A DNA stretch of 64,000 bases from Actinoplanes cyaneus (GTDB lineage Bacteria; Actinomycetota; Actinomycetes; Mycobacteriales; Micromonosporaceae): contig NZ_BOMH01000016.1 in NCBI RefSeq assembly GCF_016862095.1, forward strand, positions 124,001 through 188,000, given 5' to 3'. The notes under the pieces were generated by a model. The model was not told where the DNA came from. It saw only the letters and a list, made by a program, of their open reading frames with translations, and searched no databases. Below, piece after piece: positions 6,124-15,450 of the stretch; the stretch's first letter is position 1, and each line of letters opens with the position of its first letter. A program made the translations under genes and the position numbers.

Positions 6124-9111
6124 GTGCTGAAGTCTCGGGCGTTCCCGGCCCTTGCCCTGGCCGCGCTCGTCGCGGCGTCCGGTGTGTGGGCCGTGGTCGC
6201 CGGCGCCGCCCCCGGTGATCCTCCACTGAAGGCCACCGACCTGCGCGTCGCCTACGTCGGCACCGCGCACCGGTCGATCGGCGTGGTCTCCGGCGCCACC
6301 ACCTCCGACCCGCTCTTCGCCACGGGCATCCAGCACTTCGACGACGAGGCCTCGGCCCGCGGCGCGACGGTGACGTTCGTGAGCCGCCGCACGTCCCGGC
6401 TCGCGCAGGTGTGGGTGAGGACCGGCGGCGGCGACCCGGTGCAGCTGACCCGCGACACCGCCCAGGTGGCCAGCCATCCGGTGGTCTCGCCGGACGGGAC
6501 CAGGATCGCCTACGCGATGACCCGCGACGGCGTCGGCAGCGCCCGTGACCTGTGGGTGGTCGGCGTCGGCGGCGGCACCCCGCGGCGAGTCACCGACGGG
6601 ACCGGCGACAACTACTGGCCGTCCTGGTCGCCGGACGGCACCGAGCTCGCCTTCGAGGGCAGGATCGACTCGGACGTGCCGCAGGTGTGGTGCATCGCGG
6701 TGACCGGTGGCGCCCGCCGCTTCGTCACCCAGCTTCCCGGTGGTGCCGGCGAGCCGTCCTGGAACCCGGTCGCCAGTCGCGGCCTGATCGCCTGGACCGC
6801 GGCGCCGGCCAGCGCGAACGACCGCAAGGTGCACATCAGCGCCCTGGACGGCACCAACGACCGGCTGATGCTGCGCACCGAGTGGGAGAGCCGCGAGCCG
6901 GTGTGGAACCCGGACGGCGTGACGGTCGCGTTCGTCAGCCGCAGCACCCAGCCCGACGGCACGCTCGGCGCCACCGAGCTGCTCTACAGCGGCGAGCCCC
7001 GCGACGACGGCTGCCCCTGCATCGCGGCGCTGCGGTACGGCGAGGACCGCTCGATCGGCACGCCCAGCTGGTACGACCCGGACGGCAGCGGACAGCGGCT
7101 GCTGATCACCCGGACCACCGCGGCGGACCGGTTCACCGCCGACCTCTCCGACGTCCGGCCGGACGCCGTCGACCCGCGTGACCTCGGCGTCACCGTGCTG
7201 CGCGAGGACCCTGGCGCCGGCGCGAACCCCGACCTGCTGTGGAACCCGGTCGCCGGGGACCCGTGGACGTCCCGGCCGTCGTACTCGCCGGACGGGCAGC
7301 GCATCCTGGTCAGCCGCTTCGTGACCGAGGGCGCCAACCGGGTCGCCCGGCTCTGGGTGGTCTGGGCCGACGGCACCCACGGCAAGCGCTTCGAGCTGCC
7401 CGGGCGCACCGCGACCGGCTCCGAGACCGAGGCGGTCTGGTCGCCGGACGGCACGCGGATCGCGTACACCCTGCGGACCCCCGGCGCGCCCGCGCGGATC
7501 ATGGTGGTGGACGCGGAGACCGGCGCGCAGGTCGCGACCGTCCCGTCCGCCGGTGACCGGGTCGGCGAGAGCCAGCCGGCCTGGTCGCCGGACAGCGCCT
7601 CGCTCGTCTTCGACCGCGGGCAGACCGAGGGCGCGGCCGCGAACAGCCACCTCTGGCTTGTCGCCGCCGACGGGACCGGCACGCAGACCGACCTCACGCT
7701 CGCCTCCGGCGGCGCCGGGCGCGCCGATTACGGCGCCGGCTTCTCGCCGGACGGCAACCAGATCGCGTTCGGCCGCGCGCCGGACGGGATGCTCGCCATC
7801 GACCTGGCCGGCAAGAGCTGCCGGGCGCTGGTGCCGGCGAACAACGCCTGCGGCGGCGTGCTGATCGCTCCGGCCACCGGGCCGCACCACCCGCGCGACG
7901 TGGACTGGTCGCCGGACGGGCTGACCCTGGCCCACGCGGCCCGCCGCTTCGCCCCGGCGACCGAGCCGGACTACGTCAAGACCTACGACCTGGCCAGCGG
8001 TGTCCGTGACGGCCTGACCTGGGAGATCCCGGGCCGGCAGCGCTGGCCCGCCTGGCAGCGCGCCAGCAACGTCACCACCGCCGTGGTGGACAAGCCGGAG
8101 CAGTTCAGCGCCGGCGACACCACCACCGTGACGCTCTCGGTGACCGACCGGGGCCCGGTCACCGCGCACGGCGTGCACGTCGACCTCACGGCGCCCACCG
8201 GCTTCCAGGTGAGCAAGCTGGAGGCGGACACCGGCACGTGCGACCTCACGGCGCTCAGCTGTGACCTCGACTCCCCGGGCATCGGCGTGACCGTCCGCGT
8301 CCGGGTCACGATCACCGCAGCGACCGCCGCCGAGGGTTCCCTGAGCTGGACGGCCGGCGGCTGGCTCGCCGACGCCGCCCCGGCCGACAACACCGCCGAG
8401 GTGAGGCTGGCGGCCACCGCGCCGCCCGTCCCGTCACCGAGCGTCTCCGCCGTGCCGCCCCTGCCGCCCGCTCCGGAGCCGCCGCTGTTGCAGGTCAGCG
8501 TCGTGATCACGCCGACACCCACGTGGGTCGGTCACCGCACCACGGTCCGTTACACCGTGCGCAACGTCGGCGGCAGCACCGCGACCGGCGTCACGATCAC
8601 CCCGCAGCTGCCCACCGGCATCCCGGTCGTCACCCGCCCGGGCGCCTGCGACGCGACGATCTGCCGGATCGGTGACCTGACCCCGGGCACCGCGCGCCGG
8701 CTCACCTTCGTTCTCGTTCCCCCCAAGAAGATCACCACGACGGTACGGGGGGTGATCGGCGCCGACACCCTGGTGGCGAAGAACGTCACGGCCCCGCTGC
8801 GGGTGCTGCAGCCCCGCATCGAGGTCACCCCGGAGCTCGGGCCGCCCGGCTTCGTCACCATCGTCCGGGGCTTCGACTTCCCGCCCGGGGTGCCCGTCCG
8901 GCTCGCCTGGGACACCGGAGTGACCGTCGCCGCGAACCCGGCCGTGCCCGACGCGAAGGGCCGGTTCGACGCGCAGCTGCTGGTGCTCTGGAAGGACGCG
9001 CTCGGTCCGCGTCAGGTGGTCGCCACCGGCTCCGGCTTCGCCCGCGTGACCACCGACTTCCGGGTCGTGCAACCGGCCCAGCAGCCGCCCGGGCTGGTGC
9101 TGCGCAAATGA
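6124..9111 (+). CDS. Secreted TolB/PD40-type beta-propeller protein with DUF11-like domains
   Basis: I place the start at GTG 6124 (995 aa) because AGGA lies 8 nt upstream and the protein then begins with a signal peptide, 'LKSRAFPALALAALVAASGV'; an earlier start at 6073 has no such support. Residues ~40-650 carry many PD40/WD40-like blades with the motif W-SPDG (for example 'SWSPDGTELAF', 'VWSPDGTRIAY', 'DWSPDGLTLAH'). Two DUF11/CARDB-like beta domains follow (~665-890) and a final Ig-like domain (~900-995). It ends in ATGA overlapping the Pvc16-like gene, so it is part of the CIS operon. Secretion implies an extracytoplasmic role near the membrane; the exact job is unknown. Confidence 0.8.
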   Translation: MLKSRAFPALALAALVAASGVWAVVAGAAPGDPPLKATDLRVAYVGTAHRSIGVVSGATTSDPLFATGIQHFDDEASARGATVTFVSRRTSRLAQVWVRTGGGDPVQLTRDTAQVASHPVVSPDGTRIAYAMTRDGVGSARDLWVVGVGGGTPRRVTDGTGDNYWPSWSPDGTELAFEGRIDSDVPQVWCIAVTGGARRFVTQLPGGAGEPSWNPVASRGLIAWTAAPASANDRKVHISALDGTNDRLMLRTEWESREPVWNPDGVTVAFVSRSTQPDGTLGATELLYSGEPRDDGCPCIAALRYGEDRSIGTPSWYDPDGSGQRLLITRTTAADRFTADLSDVRPDAVDPRDLGVTVLREDPGAGANPDLLWNPVAGDPWTSRPSYSPDGQRILVSRFVTEGANRVARLWVVWADGTHGKRFELPGRTATGSETEAVWSPDGTRIAYTLRTPGAPARIMVVDAETGAQVATVPSAGDRVGESQPAWSPDSASLVFDRGQTEGAAANSHLWLVAADGTGTQTDLTLASGGAGRADYGAGFSPDGNQIAFGRAPDGMLAIDLAGKSCRALVPANNACGGVLIAPATGPHHPRDVDWSPDGLTLAHAARRFAPATEPDYVKTYDLASGVRDGLTWEIPGRQRWPAWQRASNVTTAVVDKPEQFSAGDTTTVTLSVTDRGPVTAHGVHVDLTAPTGFQVSKLEADTGTCDLTALSCDLDSPGIGVTVRVRVTITAATAAEGSLSWTAGGWLADAAPADNTAEVRLAATAPPVPSPSVSAVPPLPPAPEPPLLQVSVVITPTPTWVGHRTTVRYTVRNVGGSTATGVTITPQLPTGIPVVTRPGACDATICRIGDLTPGTARRLTFVLVPPKKITTTVRGVIGADTLVAKNVTAPLRVLQPRIEVTPELGPPGFVTIVRGFDFPPGVPVRLAWDTGVTVAANPAVPDAKGRFDAQLLVLWKDALGPRQVVATGSGFARVTTDFRVVQPAQQPPGLVLRK

Positions 9112-9824
9112 TCGACGAGGTGGACGCGGCACTGCTCGCGCTGCTCACCGAGGACACGCTGGCCGGCATGGACCTCCAGGTGGCGTTCGACGCGCCGACC
9201 AAGGACTGGACGGCCCGGCGGACCGCCCCGACGGTGAACCTGTTCCTCTACGACATCCAGGAGGACATGTCGCTGCGGCAGCAGGGCTTCGCCCTGGAGC
9301 ACGACCCGGACGGCGCCGTGCTGGCCGAGCACGACGCGCCCCGGTGGTTCTCGCTGTCGTACCTGGTCACGGCATGGACGAGCCGCCCGCAGGACGAGCA
9401 CCGGATCCTGTCGGTGCTGCTCGCCGGGCTGATCCGGCACGACGCCGTCCCGCCCGCGCGGCTCACCGGCACCCTCGCGGAGCTCGCGCTGCCGATCTCG
9501 CTGACGATCGCCGTGCCACCGATGCGGGACCGCGGGCTGGCCGACATCTGGACCGCGCTCGGCGGCAACCTGAAACCGTCGCTCGACCTGGTGGTGCTCG
9601 CGCCGCTGGCCGGTTCGACAGTGCGCGCGGCGGCGGCCGTGACCGACGGGCTGCGGCTGACGACCCGGGACGCGGACACCGGAGCGGGCGAGTCACGGCG
9701 GCTCAACCAGCCGGAACTCGACGCCCAGGAGCAGGTGCGGCGGATGGGCGTACCGCGGGAACGGGATCTTCCCGGCGAACGCCGGCGTCGTGGCGGGAGC
9801 CGGCCGATCGGGCCGCAGCGGTGA
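9108..9824 (+). CDS. DUF4255 / Pvc16-like tail-cap protein of the contractile injection system
   Basis: The 238-aa protein matches the DUF4255 (Pvc16/Afp16) family: N-terminal 'IDEVDAALLALLTEDTLAG', central 'PTVNLFLYDIQEDMSLR' and 'FSLSYLVTAWTSRPQDEHR'. In known particles this protein caps or terminates the tube-sheath and sets length. Its last ~60 residues are basic and disordered. It overlaps both neighbours by 4 bp (ATGA upstream, GTGA downstream), so it is co-translated with the beta-propeller and ATPase genes. Confidence 0.88.
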   Translation: MIDEVDAALLALLTEDTLAGMDLQVAFDAPTKDWTARRTAPTVNLFLYDIQEDMSLRQQGFALEHDPDGAVLAEHDAPRWFSLSYLVTAWTSRPQDEHRILSVLLAGLIRHDAVPPARLTGTLAELALPISLTIAVPPMRDRGLADIWTALGGNLKPSLDLVVLAPLAGSTVRAAAAVTDGLRLTTRDADTGAGESRRLNQPELDAQEQVRRMGVPRERDLPGERRRRGGSRPIGPQR

Positions 9825-11821
9825 GCGAGTACCTGGGTGTCCGGCTCACCCTGATCGAGCAGCGCATCCATCAGGCCGTCGCGCTCCGGCAGGAGACCGA
9901 CCCGGAGCCCGGCGACCCCCTGCGTGGCCTGCACCTCTCCGCCGCCGCGGCCCGCCGCCTGCTGGCGGATCCGGCCGCGGGGCCGCTGCCCGACCTGGTC
10001 GACCGGGCCGCGCTGGACGCCGCGGAGGAGGCCGCCGACCGCGCCGAGCAGGCCGGCGAGATCGTGCCGCTGCGCCGGTTGATCCGCGAGTTCGGCCTGC
10101 TGCCGCTCGACTCCGAGATCCTGCTGGTGGCGATGCTGCCGGACCTCGACCGGCGGTACGAGAAGCTCTACGGCTACCTCAACGACGACGTCACCCGGCC
10201 CCGGGCGACGGCCGGGCTGGCGATCGAGCTGAGCGGCGTCCCGCCGGTCGTGGGCGCCGCCCGCGCCCGGCTGACCGCCGGTTCGCCGCTCGTCGACGGC
10301 GGCCTGCTGCTCGTCGAGGACGCCGACCGCCCGTTCCTGACCCGCACGCTGCGCGTCCCGGACCGGGTGCTCGGGCACCTGCTCGGCGACGACCGGCCGG
10401 ACCCGCGCCTGGCCCGGCTCTTGCGTCCGCTGCCCGACCCGGGCTGGAAACCGGCCGGCGCGGAGGGGCTGGCGTCCGCCATCCGGGCCGGTCACCTGCT
10501 GTCCTATGTGCACGACGGCGCCGCCGAGGATCTCGCCGTCGCCGCGCTCGCCCTGGCCGGCCTGCCCGCGTTGCGCCTGGACCTGGACGCGGTGGCGGCC
10601 GATCCGGCGCCCGCCGACGTGATCGCGTCAGCGGTCCGGGAGGCGCGGCTGGGCGGCGCCGGGCTGGTCGCCGGGCCGGTCGAGCCGGAGCGGGTCGGCA
10701 CGCTGCGCGGGCTGCTCGACGCGGCGGCGCCGGTGGTGCTGACCGGGCGCGCCCGCTGGGACCCGCTCTGGGCCGAGCAGACGCCGGTGCTGGTCACCGC
10801 GCCGGCGGTCGGCGCGCAGCGGCTGGATCTGTGGCGCGCGGCCCTCGGCGCCCCGGTCGTCGAGGAGGTCGACGTGGCGCGGGAGCTGTCGCCGTACACG
10901 CTGGACGCGCCGCAGGCCCGCAAGGCCGCGACCGTCGCTACCCACCTGGCGCTGCTGGCCGGCGCGGAACACGTCGGCGCCGATCACATCCGCGCCGGGG
11001 TCCGCAGCCAGAACGCCGCCGGCCTGGAACGACTCGCCCGCCGCGTCGAGCCCGCCGTCGGCTGGGACGATCTCGTCGTCCCCGAGGAGGCCGGCCGTCA
11101 GCTGCACGACCTGGCCGGCCGGGTGCGCCACCGCGAGCAGGTGCTGGGCGGCTGGCGGCTGCGGCCCGGCGGCGGCCGGGGACGCGGCGTGACTGCGCTC
11201 TTCGCCGGCGACTCCGGCACCGGCAAGACCATGTCGGCCGAGGTGGTCGCCGCGGACCTCGGCCTCGACCTGTACGTCGTGGACCTCTCCACGGTCGTCG
11301 ACAAGTACGTCGGGCAGACCGAGAAGAACCTGGAACGCATCTTCACCGAGGCGGCCGGGGTCAACGGCGTGCTGCTCTTCGACGAGGCGGACGCGATCTT
11401 CGGCAAGCGTTCCGAGGTGAGCGACGCGCACGACCGGTACGCGAACATGGAGAGCGCCTACCTGCTGCAGCGCATGGAGTCGTTCGACGGCGTGGCGATC
11501 CTGACCACGAACCTGCGGGCGAACCTCGACGAGGCGTTCATCCGGCGGCTCGACGTGATCGTCGACTTCCCGGTGCCCGACCGGGCGCTGCGGCGTTCGC
11601 TGTGGGACCACTGCCTCGGCACGGACCTGCCCCGGGCGGACGACGTGGATCTGGATCGCTGCGCCCGGAGGTACGAATTGTCCGGCGGCGCGATCCGGGC
11701 GTGCGCCGTCACGGCCGGTTACCTCGCCGCGGCCGCCGGTGGCCCGGTCACGATGGCGCAGCTGGTGGCGGCGGCCGAGCGCGAGTACCGCAAACTGGGC
11801 CGCCTGCTCCCGCCCGGCTGA
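9821..11821 (+). CDS. AAA+ ATPase, Pvc15-like, of the contractile injection system
   Basis: GTG 9821 overlaps the preceding stop (GTGA), giving 666 aa; the open frame extends further upstream, but only inside the previous gene. The N-terminal ~400 residues include a degenerate ATPase-like domain. The C-terminal AAA+ domain has Walker A 'GDSGTGKT' (residues 463-470), Walker B 'VLLFDEADAIFG' (D521, E522) and a sensor-like 'ILTTNLRANLDEAFIRRLD' with arginine fingers. In eCIS this ATPase is thought to help particle assembly or cargo loading. It ends 8 bp from the convergent cargo gene. Confidence 0.92.
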   Translation: MSEYLGVRLTLIEQRIHQAVALRQETDPEPGDPLRGLHLSAAAARRLLADPAAGPLPDLVDRAALDAAEEAADRAEQAGEIVPLRRLIREFGLLPLDSEILLVAMLPDLDRRYEKLYGYLNDDVTRPRATAGLAIELSGVPPVVGAARARLTAGSPLVDGGLLLVEDADRPFLTRTLRVPDRVLGHLLGDDRPDPRLARLLRPLPDPGWKPAGAEGLASAIRAGHLLSYVHDGAAEDLAVAALALAGLPALRLDLDAVAADPAPADVIASAVREARLGGAGLVAGPVEPERVGTLRGLLDAAAPVVLTGRARWDPLWAEQTPVLVTAPAVGAQRLDLWRAALGAPVVEEVDVARELSPYTLDAPQARKAATVATHLALLAGAEHVGADHIRAGVRSQNAAGLERLARRVEPAVGWDDLVVPEEAGRQLHDLAGRVRHREQVLGGWRLRPGGGRGRGVTALFAGDSGTGKTMSAEVVAADLGLDLYVVDLSTVVDKYVGQTEKNLERIFTEAAGVNGVLLFDEADAIFGKRSEVSDAHDRYANMESAYLLQRMESFDGVAILTTNLRANLDEAFIRRLDVIVDFPVPDRALRRSLWDHCLGTDLPRADDVDLDRCARRYELSGGAIRACAVTAGYLAAAAGGPVTMAQLVAAAEREYRKLGRLLPPG

Positions 11822-11828
11822 TCGGCGC

Positions 11829-12842
11829 TCACGTCCCGTTGTTGCGCTTCCACTTGCTGCCCTTCTGCTCCCACTGGCCGACCTGTGGATCGGAGAGCAC
11901 CGCACCGCGGTAGGCGTTCAGGTGCCGCACGTTGGCCTCCTCGAGCAGGTCGGCGATCTCCTGGAAGTCCTCCTCCGTGGAGGCCTCGGAGAGTTGCGTG
12001 ATCAGTCGGTCGGCCTCGGACAGCGCGGACGTCCGCGGGGTGTTCCGGCCGCTCTGGTCCACGTTGCCGTCGAAGCCGGACCCCGGGTCGCTCAGCCGGG
12101 TGTCCGACGCCGCTCCGAGCTCCAGGTTCGCCGGCATGTTCCACAGCACCTTGGTGTCGGAGGTCGCGCCGGTGACCTCCTTCATCCTCTCGATGAAGCG
12201 CTCCATCGGCTTGGCCCGCGGATTGCCCTTCATCCACTTCAGCAGCAGGTCGAGCCGCGACCGCGAGATCTTGTGGTGCAACGTCGTCCTGCCGCCCCAG
12301 AGTTCCTTGACCTCGGCGGACTCCCGGAGACTCCCCGCCGCCCCGCTGATCCGGCTCGACGCCCAGTCGCTGGCGCCCGCGCCGGCCTCGTCGTAACCCG
12401 AGACGAAGCCACGCCGCCCCAGTTCGCCCTGGACCTCGGTGATGGCGTCCTCGTAGTCGTCGCCCATGTCCGGGGTCAGGACGGTCTCCAGGGCCTCGCC
12501 GTCCCCGGCCGGCTGGAGGATGCCGGCGTTCGTGGCGTAGTCGATGCGCACGTTGCGCGGCAACTCCCCGAAACCGGGGAGCCGTCCGGCGATCGCGCCG
12601 AGCGCGGCGTCGACCACGTTCACCGGCTCGGGCTCGGGCTCGACGACCGGCGCCCGTCCTTTGCCCTTCTCCTTCTTTTTCGCCATCCGCTGCAGTACGG
12701 TCTCCACCGCCCGGTTCCCGGCCACGCGCTGCAGGTGCCGGACCTCCGCGACCGGACCGGTCCGGCCGTCCGCCGATTGACCAGCGGCCACCGTGGGTAC
12801 CCGCTTGCCGGAAACGGTGGGACGGTGCTGTTCTGCGCGCAT
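11829..12842 (-). CDS. Candidate CIS cargo: LQR-GNRAV leader with HNH-like C-terminus
   Basis: From ATG 12842 the protein is 337 aa; ATG 12920 is an alternative that adds 26 residues. Residues 37-52 read LQRVAGNRAVETVLQR, the same kind of leader that precedes DUF4157 in eCIS-associated proteins, including the one at 27662-28252 here. A Lys- and Glu/Pro-rich linker (53-75) follows. The C-terminal region contains 'TTLHHKISRSRL' (H189, H190), 'NMPANLELG' (235-243) and 'DPGSGFD' (252-258), a layout like HNH/His-Me finger toxins. It lies inside the locus on the opposite strand, between the ATPase and sheath genes, as payload genes often do. Payload role and nuclease activity are inferences; no adjacent immunity gene is seen. 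Confidence 0.7.
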   Translation of the reverse strand: MRAEQHRPTVSGKRVPTVAAGQSADGRTGPVAEVRHLQRVAGNRAVETVLQRMAKKKEKGKGRAPVVEPEPEPVNVVDAALGAIAGRLPGFGELPRNVRIDYATNAGILQPAGDGEALETVLTPDMGDDYEDAITEVQGELGRRGFVSGYDEAGAGASDWASSRISGAAGSLRESAEVKELWGGRTTLHHKISRSRLDLLLKWMKGNPRAKPMERFIERMKEVTGATSDTKVLWNMPANLELGAASDTRLSDPGSGFDGNVDQSGRNTPRTSALSEADRLITQLSEASTEEDFQEIADLLEEANVRHLNAYRGAVLSDPQVGQWEQKGSKWKRNNGT

Positions 12843-12909
12843 CGTCCGACGGTAGGAGCGGCCGCACCGGCACGGCAAACGGTCCGGCCCAAGCGTGCGG
12901 GCACCGTTT
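12812..12909. promoter_or_regulatory. Three AAACGGT sites in the cargo/sheath divergent region
   Basis: AAACGGT occurs at 12812-12818 and 12877-12883 and as its complement ACCGTTT at 12903-12909; the last two form an inverted pair around the middle of the divergent intergenic region. They could be operator half-sites shared by the cargo gene and the sheath operon. The first copy lies inside the cargo coding sequence. Confidence 0.3.
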
Positions 12910-13003
12910 CTGCCCTCCATGACGCCCTGACGGACCTTGGCGTGACGTTGCCCGCCCGGCGAGGCTGGCAAGGTCCACCATCACGGGTTTGAAGGGGTTC
13001 CGT

Positions 13004-14560
13004 ATGCCGACGTACCTGTCTCCCGGCGTCTACGTGGAGGAGGCGCCGAGCGGTTCGCGCCCCATCGAGGGCGTCGGCACCGCCGTGACCGCGTTCGTGG
13101 GGTTCGCCGAGAAGGGCCCGTTCCACGCGCCGACGCTGGTCACCAACTGGAGCCAGTACGTCGCGGTCTTCGGCGGCATGGTCGAGGGCACCTACCTGGC
13201 GAACTCGGTGTACGGCTACTTCGCGAACGGCGGCGGTATCGCCTACGTCGTCCGGGTCGGCGCTCCCGCCACCGGCGGCACCTCGTCGAACGGGGCCTCG
13301 TCGAACGGGCAGAAGGCCCTGCCGAACGGCACCCCCGCGCAGGTCGGCACGTTCCGGGCGGCCGCGCTGCCCGGTGGCGGTGAGGTCACCGTCGAGATCG
13401 CCGACCCCGAGGGCGAGAGCACCGGCGACGACCAGTTCCGCCTGATCGTGCACCAGAACGGTCAGCAGGCCGAGGTCTTCCAGGGCTCGTTCCGCCGCCG
13501 CGGCGACAACAACGTGGTCACCCAGGTCCGCGAGCACTCCAAGCTGATCGTGCTGGAGGAGGCGGCCGCGGCCAACGCGCTGGCCCGCCCCGCCAACCAG
13601 ACCGTCACGCTGCAGGCCCCCGCGCCGGGCGCGGACGTGGTGCCGTCCGCGGTCTCCGTCGACGAGTTCGCCGGTGACCTCGACACCCGTACCGGCCTGG
13701 GCGGTCTCGAGGCGATCGACGAGATCACCATGGTGGTGGCGCCCGACCTGATGGCGGCGTACCAGCAGGGGTCCCTCAGCCTCGAAGAGGTGAAAGCCGC
13801 GCAGCTCGCGCTGGTCTCGCACTGCGAGCAGATGGGCGACCGGCTGGCCATCCTGGACACTCCGCCGGAGCTGAGCGCCCAGCAGGTGCGCGTCTGGCGG
13901 CAGGAGACCGCGGGCTACGACTCGAAGTTCGCCGCGCTCTACTACCCGTGGATCAAGGTCTTCGACCCGGCCGGCGGCCGCAACGTGATGATGCCGCCGA
14001 GCGGCCACGTCGCCGGCCTGTGGTCGCGCACCGACACCGAGCGTGGCGTGCACAAGGCGCCCGCCAACGAGGTGCTGCGCGGCGTCGTCGACCTGCAGAA
14101 CAACATCACCAAGGGCGAGCAGGACCTGCTCAACCCGATCGGCGTGAACTGCATCCGGTCGTTCCCGGGCCGCGGCGTGCGCGTCTGGGGCGCCCGCACC
14201 CTCTCGTCCGACCCGGCCTGGCGCTACATCAACGTGCGCCGCCTCTTCAACTACATCGAGGAGTCGATCCTGCTGGGCACCCAGTGGATCGTCTTCGAGC
14301 CGAACGACCAGCGGCTCTGGGGCACCATCCGGCGCAACATCACCGCGTTCCTGACCGAGGAGTGGCGTCGCGGCGCGCTGTTCGGCGCGACCGCCGCCGA
14401 GTCGTTCTACGTCAAGTGCGACAGCGAGACGAACCCGCCCGAGGTCATCGACCGTGGTCAGGTCGTGTGCGAGATCGGCCTCTGCCCGGTCAAGCCGGCC
14501 GAGTTCGTGGTCTTCCGCCTCTCGCAGTTCTCCGACAGCACCAGCCTCGTCAACGAGTAA
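13004..14560 (+). CDS. Contractile tail sheath protein
   Basis: The start ATG 13004 follows GAAGGGG by 7 nt and gives 'MPTYLSPGVYVEEAPSGSRP', the typical first residues of phage/eCIS sheath proteins (Pvc2/3, Afp2/3). The 518-aa length is usual. The C-terminal half holds the sheath core, with 'GVHKAPANEVLRGV', 'NPIGVNCIRSFPGRGVRVWG' and 'WRYINVRRLFNYIEESI', the handshake region that links subunits. It polymerises around the tube and contracts to drive it into the target. It opens the rightward structural operon, 16 bp ahead of the tube gene. Confidence 0.96.
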   Translation: MPTYLSPGVYVEEAPSGSRPIEGVGTAVTAFVGFAEKGPFHAPTLVTNWSQYVAVFGGMVEGTYLANSVYGYFANGGGIAYVVRVGAPATGGTSSNGASSNGQKALPNGTPAQVGTFRAAALPGGGEVTVEIADPEGESTGDDQFRLIVHQNGQQAEVFQGSFRRRGDNNVVTQVREHSKLIVLEEAAAANALARPANQTVTLQAPAPGADVVPSAVSVDEFAGDLDTRTGLGGLEAIDEITMVVAPDLMAAYQQGSLSLEEVKAAQLALVSHCEQMGDRLAILDTPPELSAQQVRVWRQETAGYDSKFAALYYPWIKVFDPAGGRNVMMPPSGHVAGLWSRTDTERGVHKAPANEVLRGVVDLQNNITKGEQDLLNPIGVNCIRSFPGRGVRVWGARTLSSDPAWRYINVRRLFNYIEESILLGTQWIVFEPNDQRLWGTIRRNITAFLTEEWRRGALFGATAAESFYVKCDSETNPPEVIDRGQVVCEIGLCPVKPAEFVVFRLSQFSDSTSLVNE

Positions 14561-14575
14561 GGAAGGCGACAACCC

Positions 14576-15016
14576 ATGGCCGGTGGCGACACCCTCATCG
14601 TCCACAGCTTCTCCGTGGAGCTCGGTGGCATCCAGGTCGAATACGTGCAGGAGGTCAGCGGTCTGACCTTCGAGCTCGACGCGATCGAGGTCCAGCAGGT
14701 GACCCCGACCGGCGAGCTGGTCATCCGCAAGATCCCGGGCGCGCGCAAGGGCGGCGAGTGCACCATCACCCGCGGCCTCGACAAGAGCAGCGCGTTCACC
14801 GACTGGATCAAGAAGACGTTCCTGAACGGTGCCGTCGACGACGCCCGTAAGCACATCAGCATCATCATCAACGACTCGCAGCGCCAGGAGGGCCGGCGCT
14901 TCGAGCTGACCAACGCCTGGGTCAACAAGTGGGAGGGCCCGAACCTCAAGGCCGGCGACTCGACCGCCGCGACCGAGAAGGTCACCGTGGTCTACGAGGA
15001 CATCAGCACGTCATGA
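14576..15016 (+). CDS. Tail tube protein (Pvc1-like)
   Basis: A 146-aa Hcp/gp19-like tube subunit: 'FSVELGGIQVEYVQEVSGL', 'RKGGECTITRGLDKSSAF' and the C-terminal 'EKVTVVYEDIS' strand. Rings of this protein form the inner tube inside the sheath. A GGAAGG ribosome site precedes the ATG. Its stop overlaps the next start (ATGA). Confidence 0.93.
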   Translation: MAGGDTLIVHSFSVELGGIQVEYVQEVSGLTFELDAIEVQQVTPTGELVIRKIPGARKGGECTITRGLDKSSAFTDWIKKTFLNGAVDDARKHISIIINDSQRQEGRRFELTNAWVNKWEGPNLKAGDSTAATEKVTVVYEDISTS

Positions 15017-15450
15017 GGCGTCGCAACGGGGATCTCGATCTCGACACCGTGGTGGCGCCGGCAGCACCGCCGCCGCCGCGGTTGCAGACCGAATTCACGT
15101 TCCAACTGCCGCGGGGGTACGTCGACGAGGACGGCCAGGTGCATCGGGACGGCTCGATGCGACTGGCCACCGCGCGGGACGAGCTCGCGCCGCTGATCGA
15201 CGTGCGGGTCAAGCAGAACCCGGCGTACCTGTCGGTGGTCCTGCTCAGCCTCGTCGTCACCCGGATCGGCACGATCACCACGATCCGCACCGAGACGATC
15301 GAGCGGCTGTTCGCCTCCGACCTGGCGTTCCTGCAGGACCTCTACCGGCGGATCAACGCGGAGGGCCACACGCTCGCCGAGGTGACCTGCCCGAACTGCG
15401 ACACGTCCTTCGACGTCGATCTGGCCGGCAGCCGCCTGGGGGAATCGTGA
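15013..15450 (+). CDS. Small CIS assembly protein with a CxxC motif
   Basis: The 145-aa protein starts at ATG 15013 inside the previous stop (ATGA). The central part resembles phage tail assembly chaperone-like proteins that accompany tube genes: it contains 'FTFQLPRGYVDEDG' and 'ELAPLIDVRVKQNPAYLSVV'. The end carries 'VTCPNCDTSFDVD', a single Cys-x-x-Cys knuckle. It is placed, like its counterparts in other actinobacterial CIS loci, between tube and the DUF6760-like gene. I infer a chaperone or assembly role. Confidence 0.75.
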   Translation: MRRRNGDLDLDTVVAPAAPPPPRLQTEFTFQLPRGYVDEDGQVHRDGSMRLATARDELAPLIDVRVKQNPAYLSVVLLSLVVTRIGTITTIRTETIERLFASDLAFLQDLYRRINAEGHTLAEVTCPNCDTSFDVDLAGSRLGES

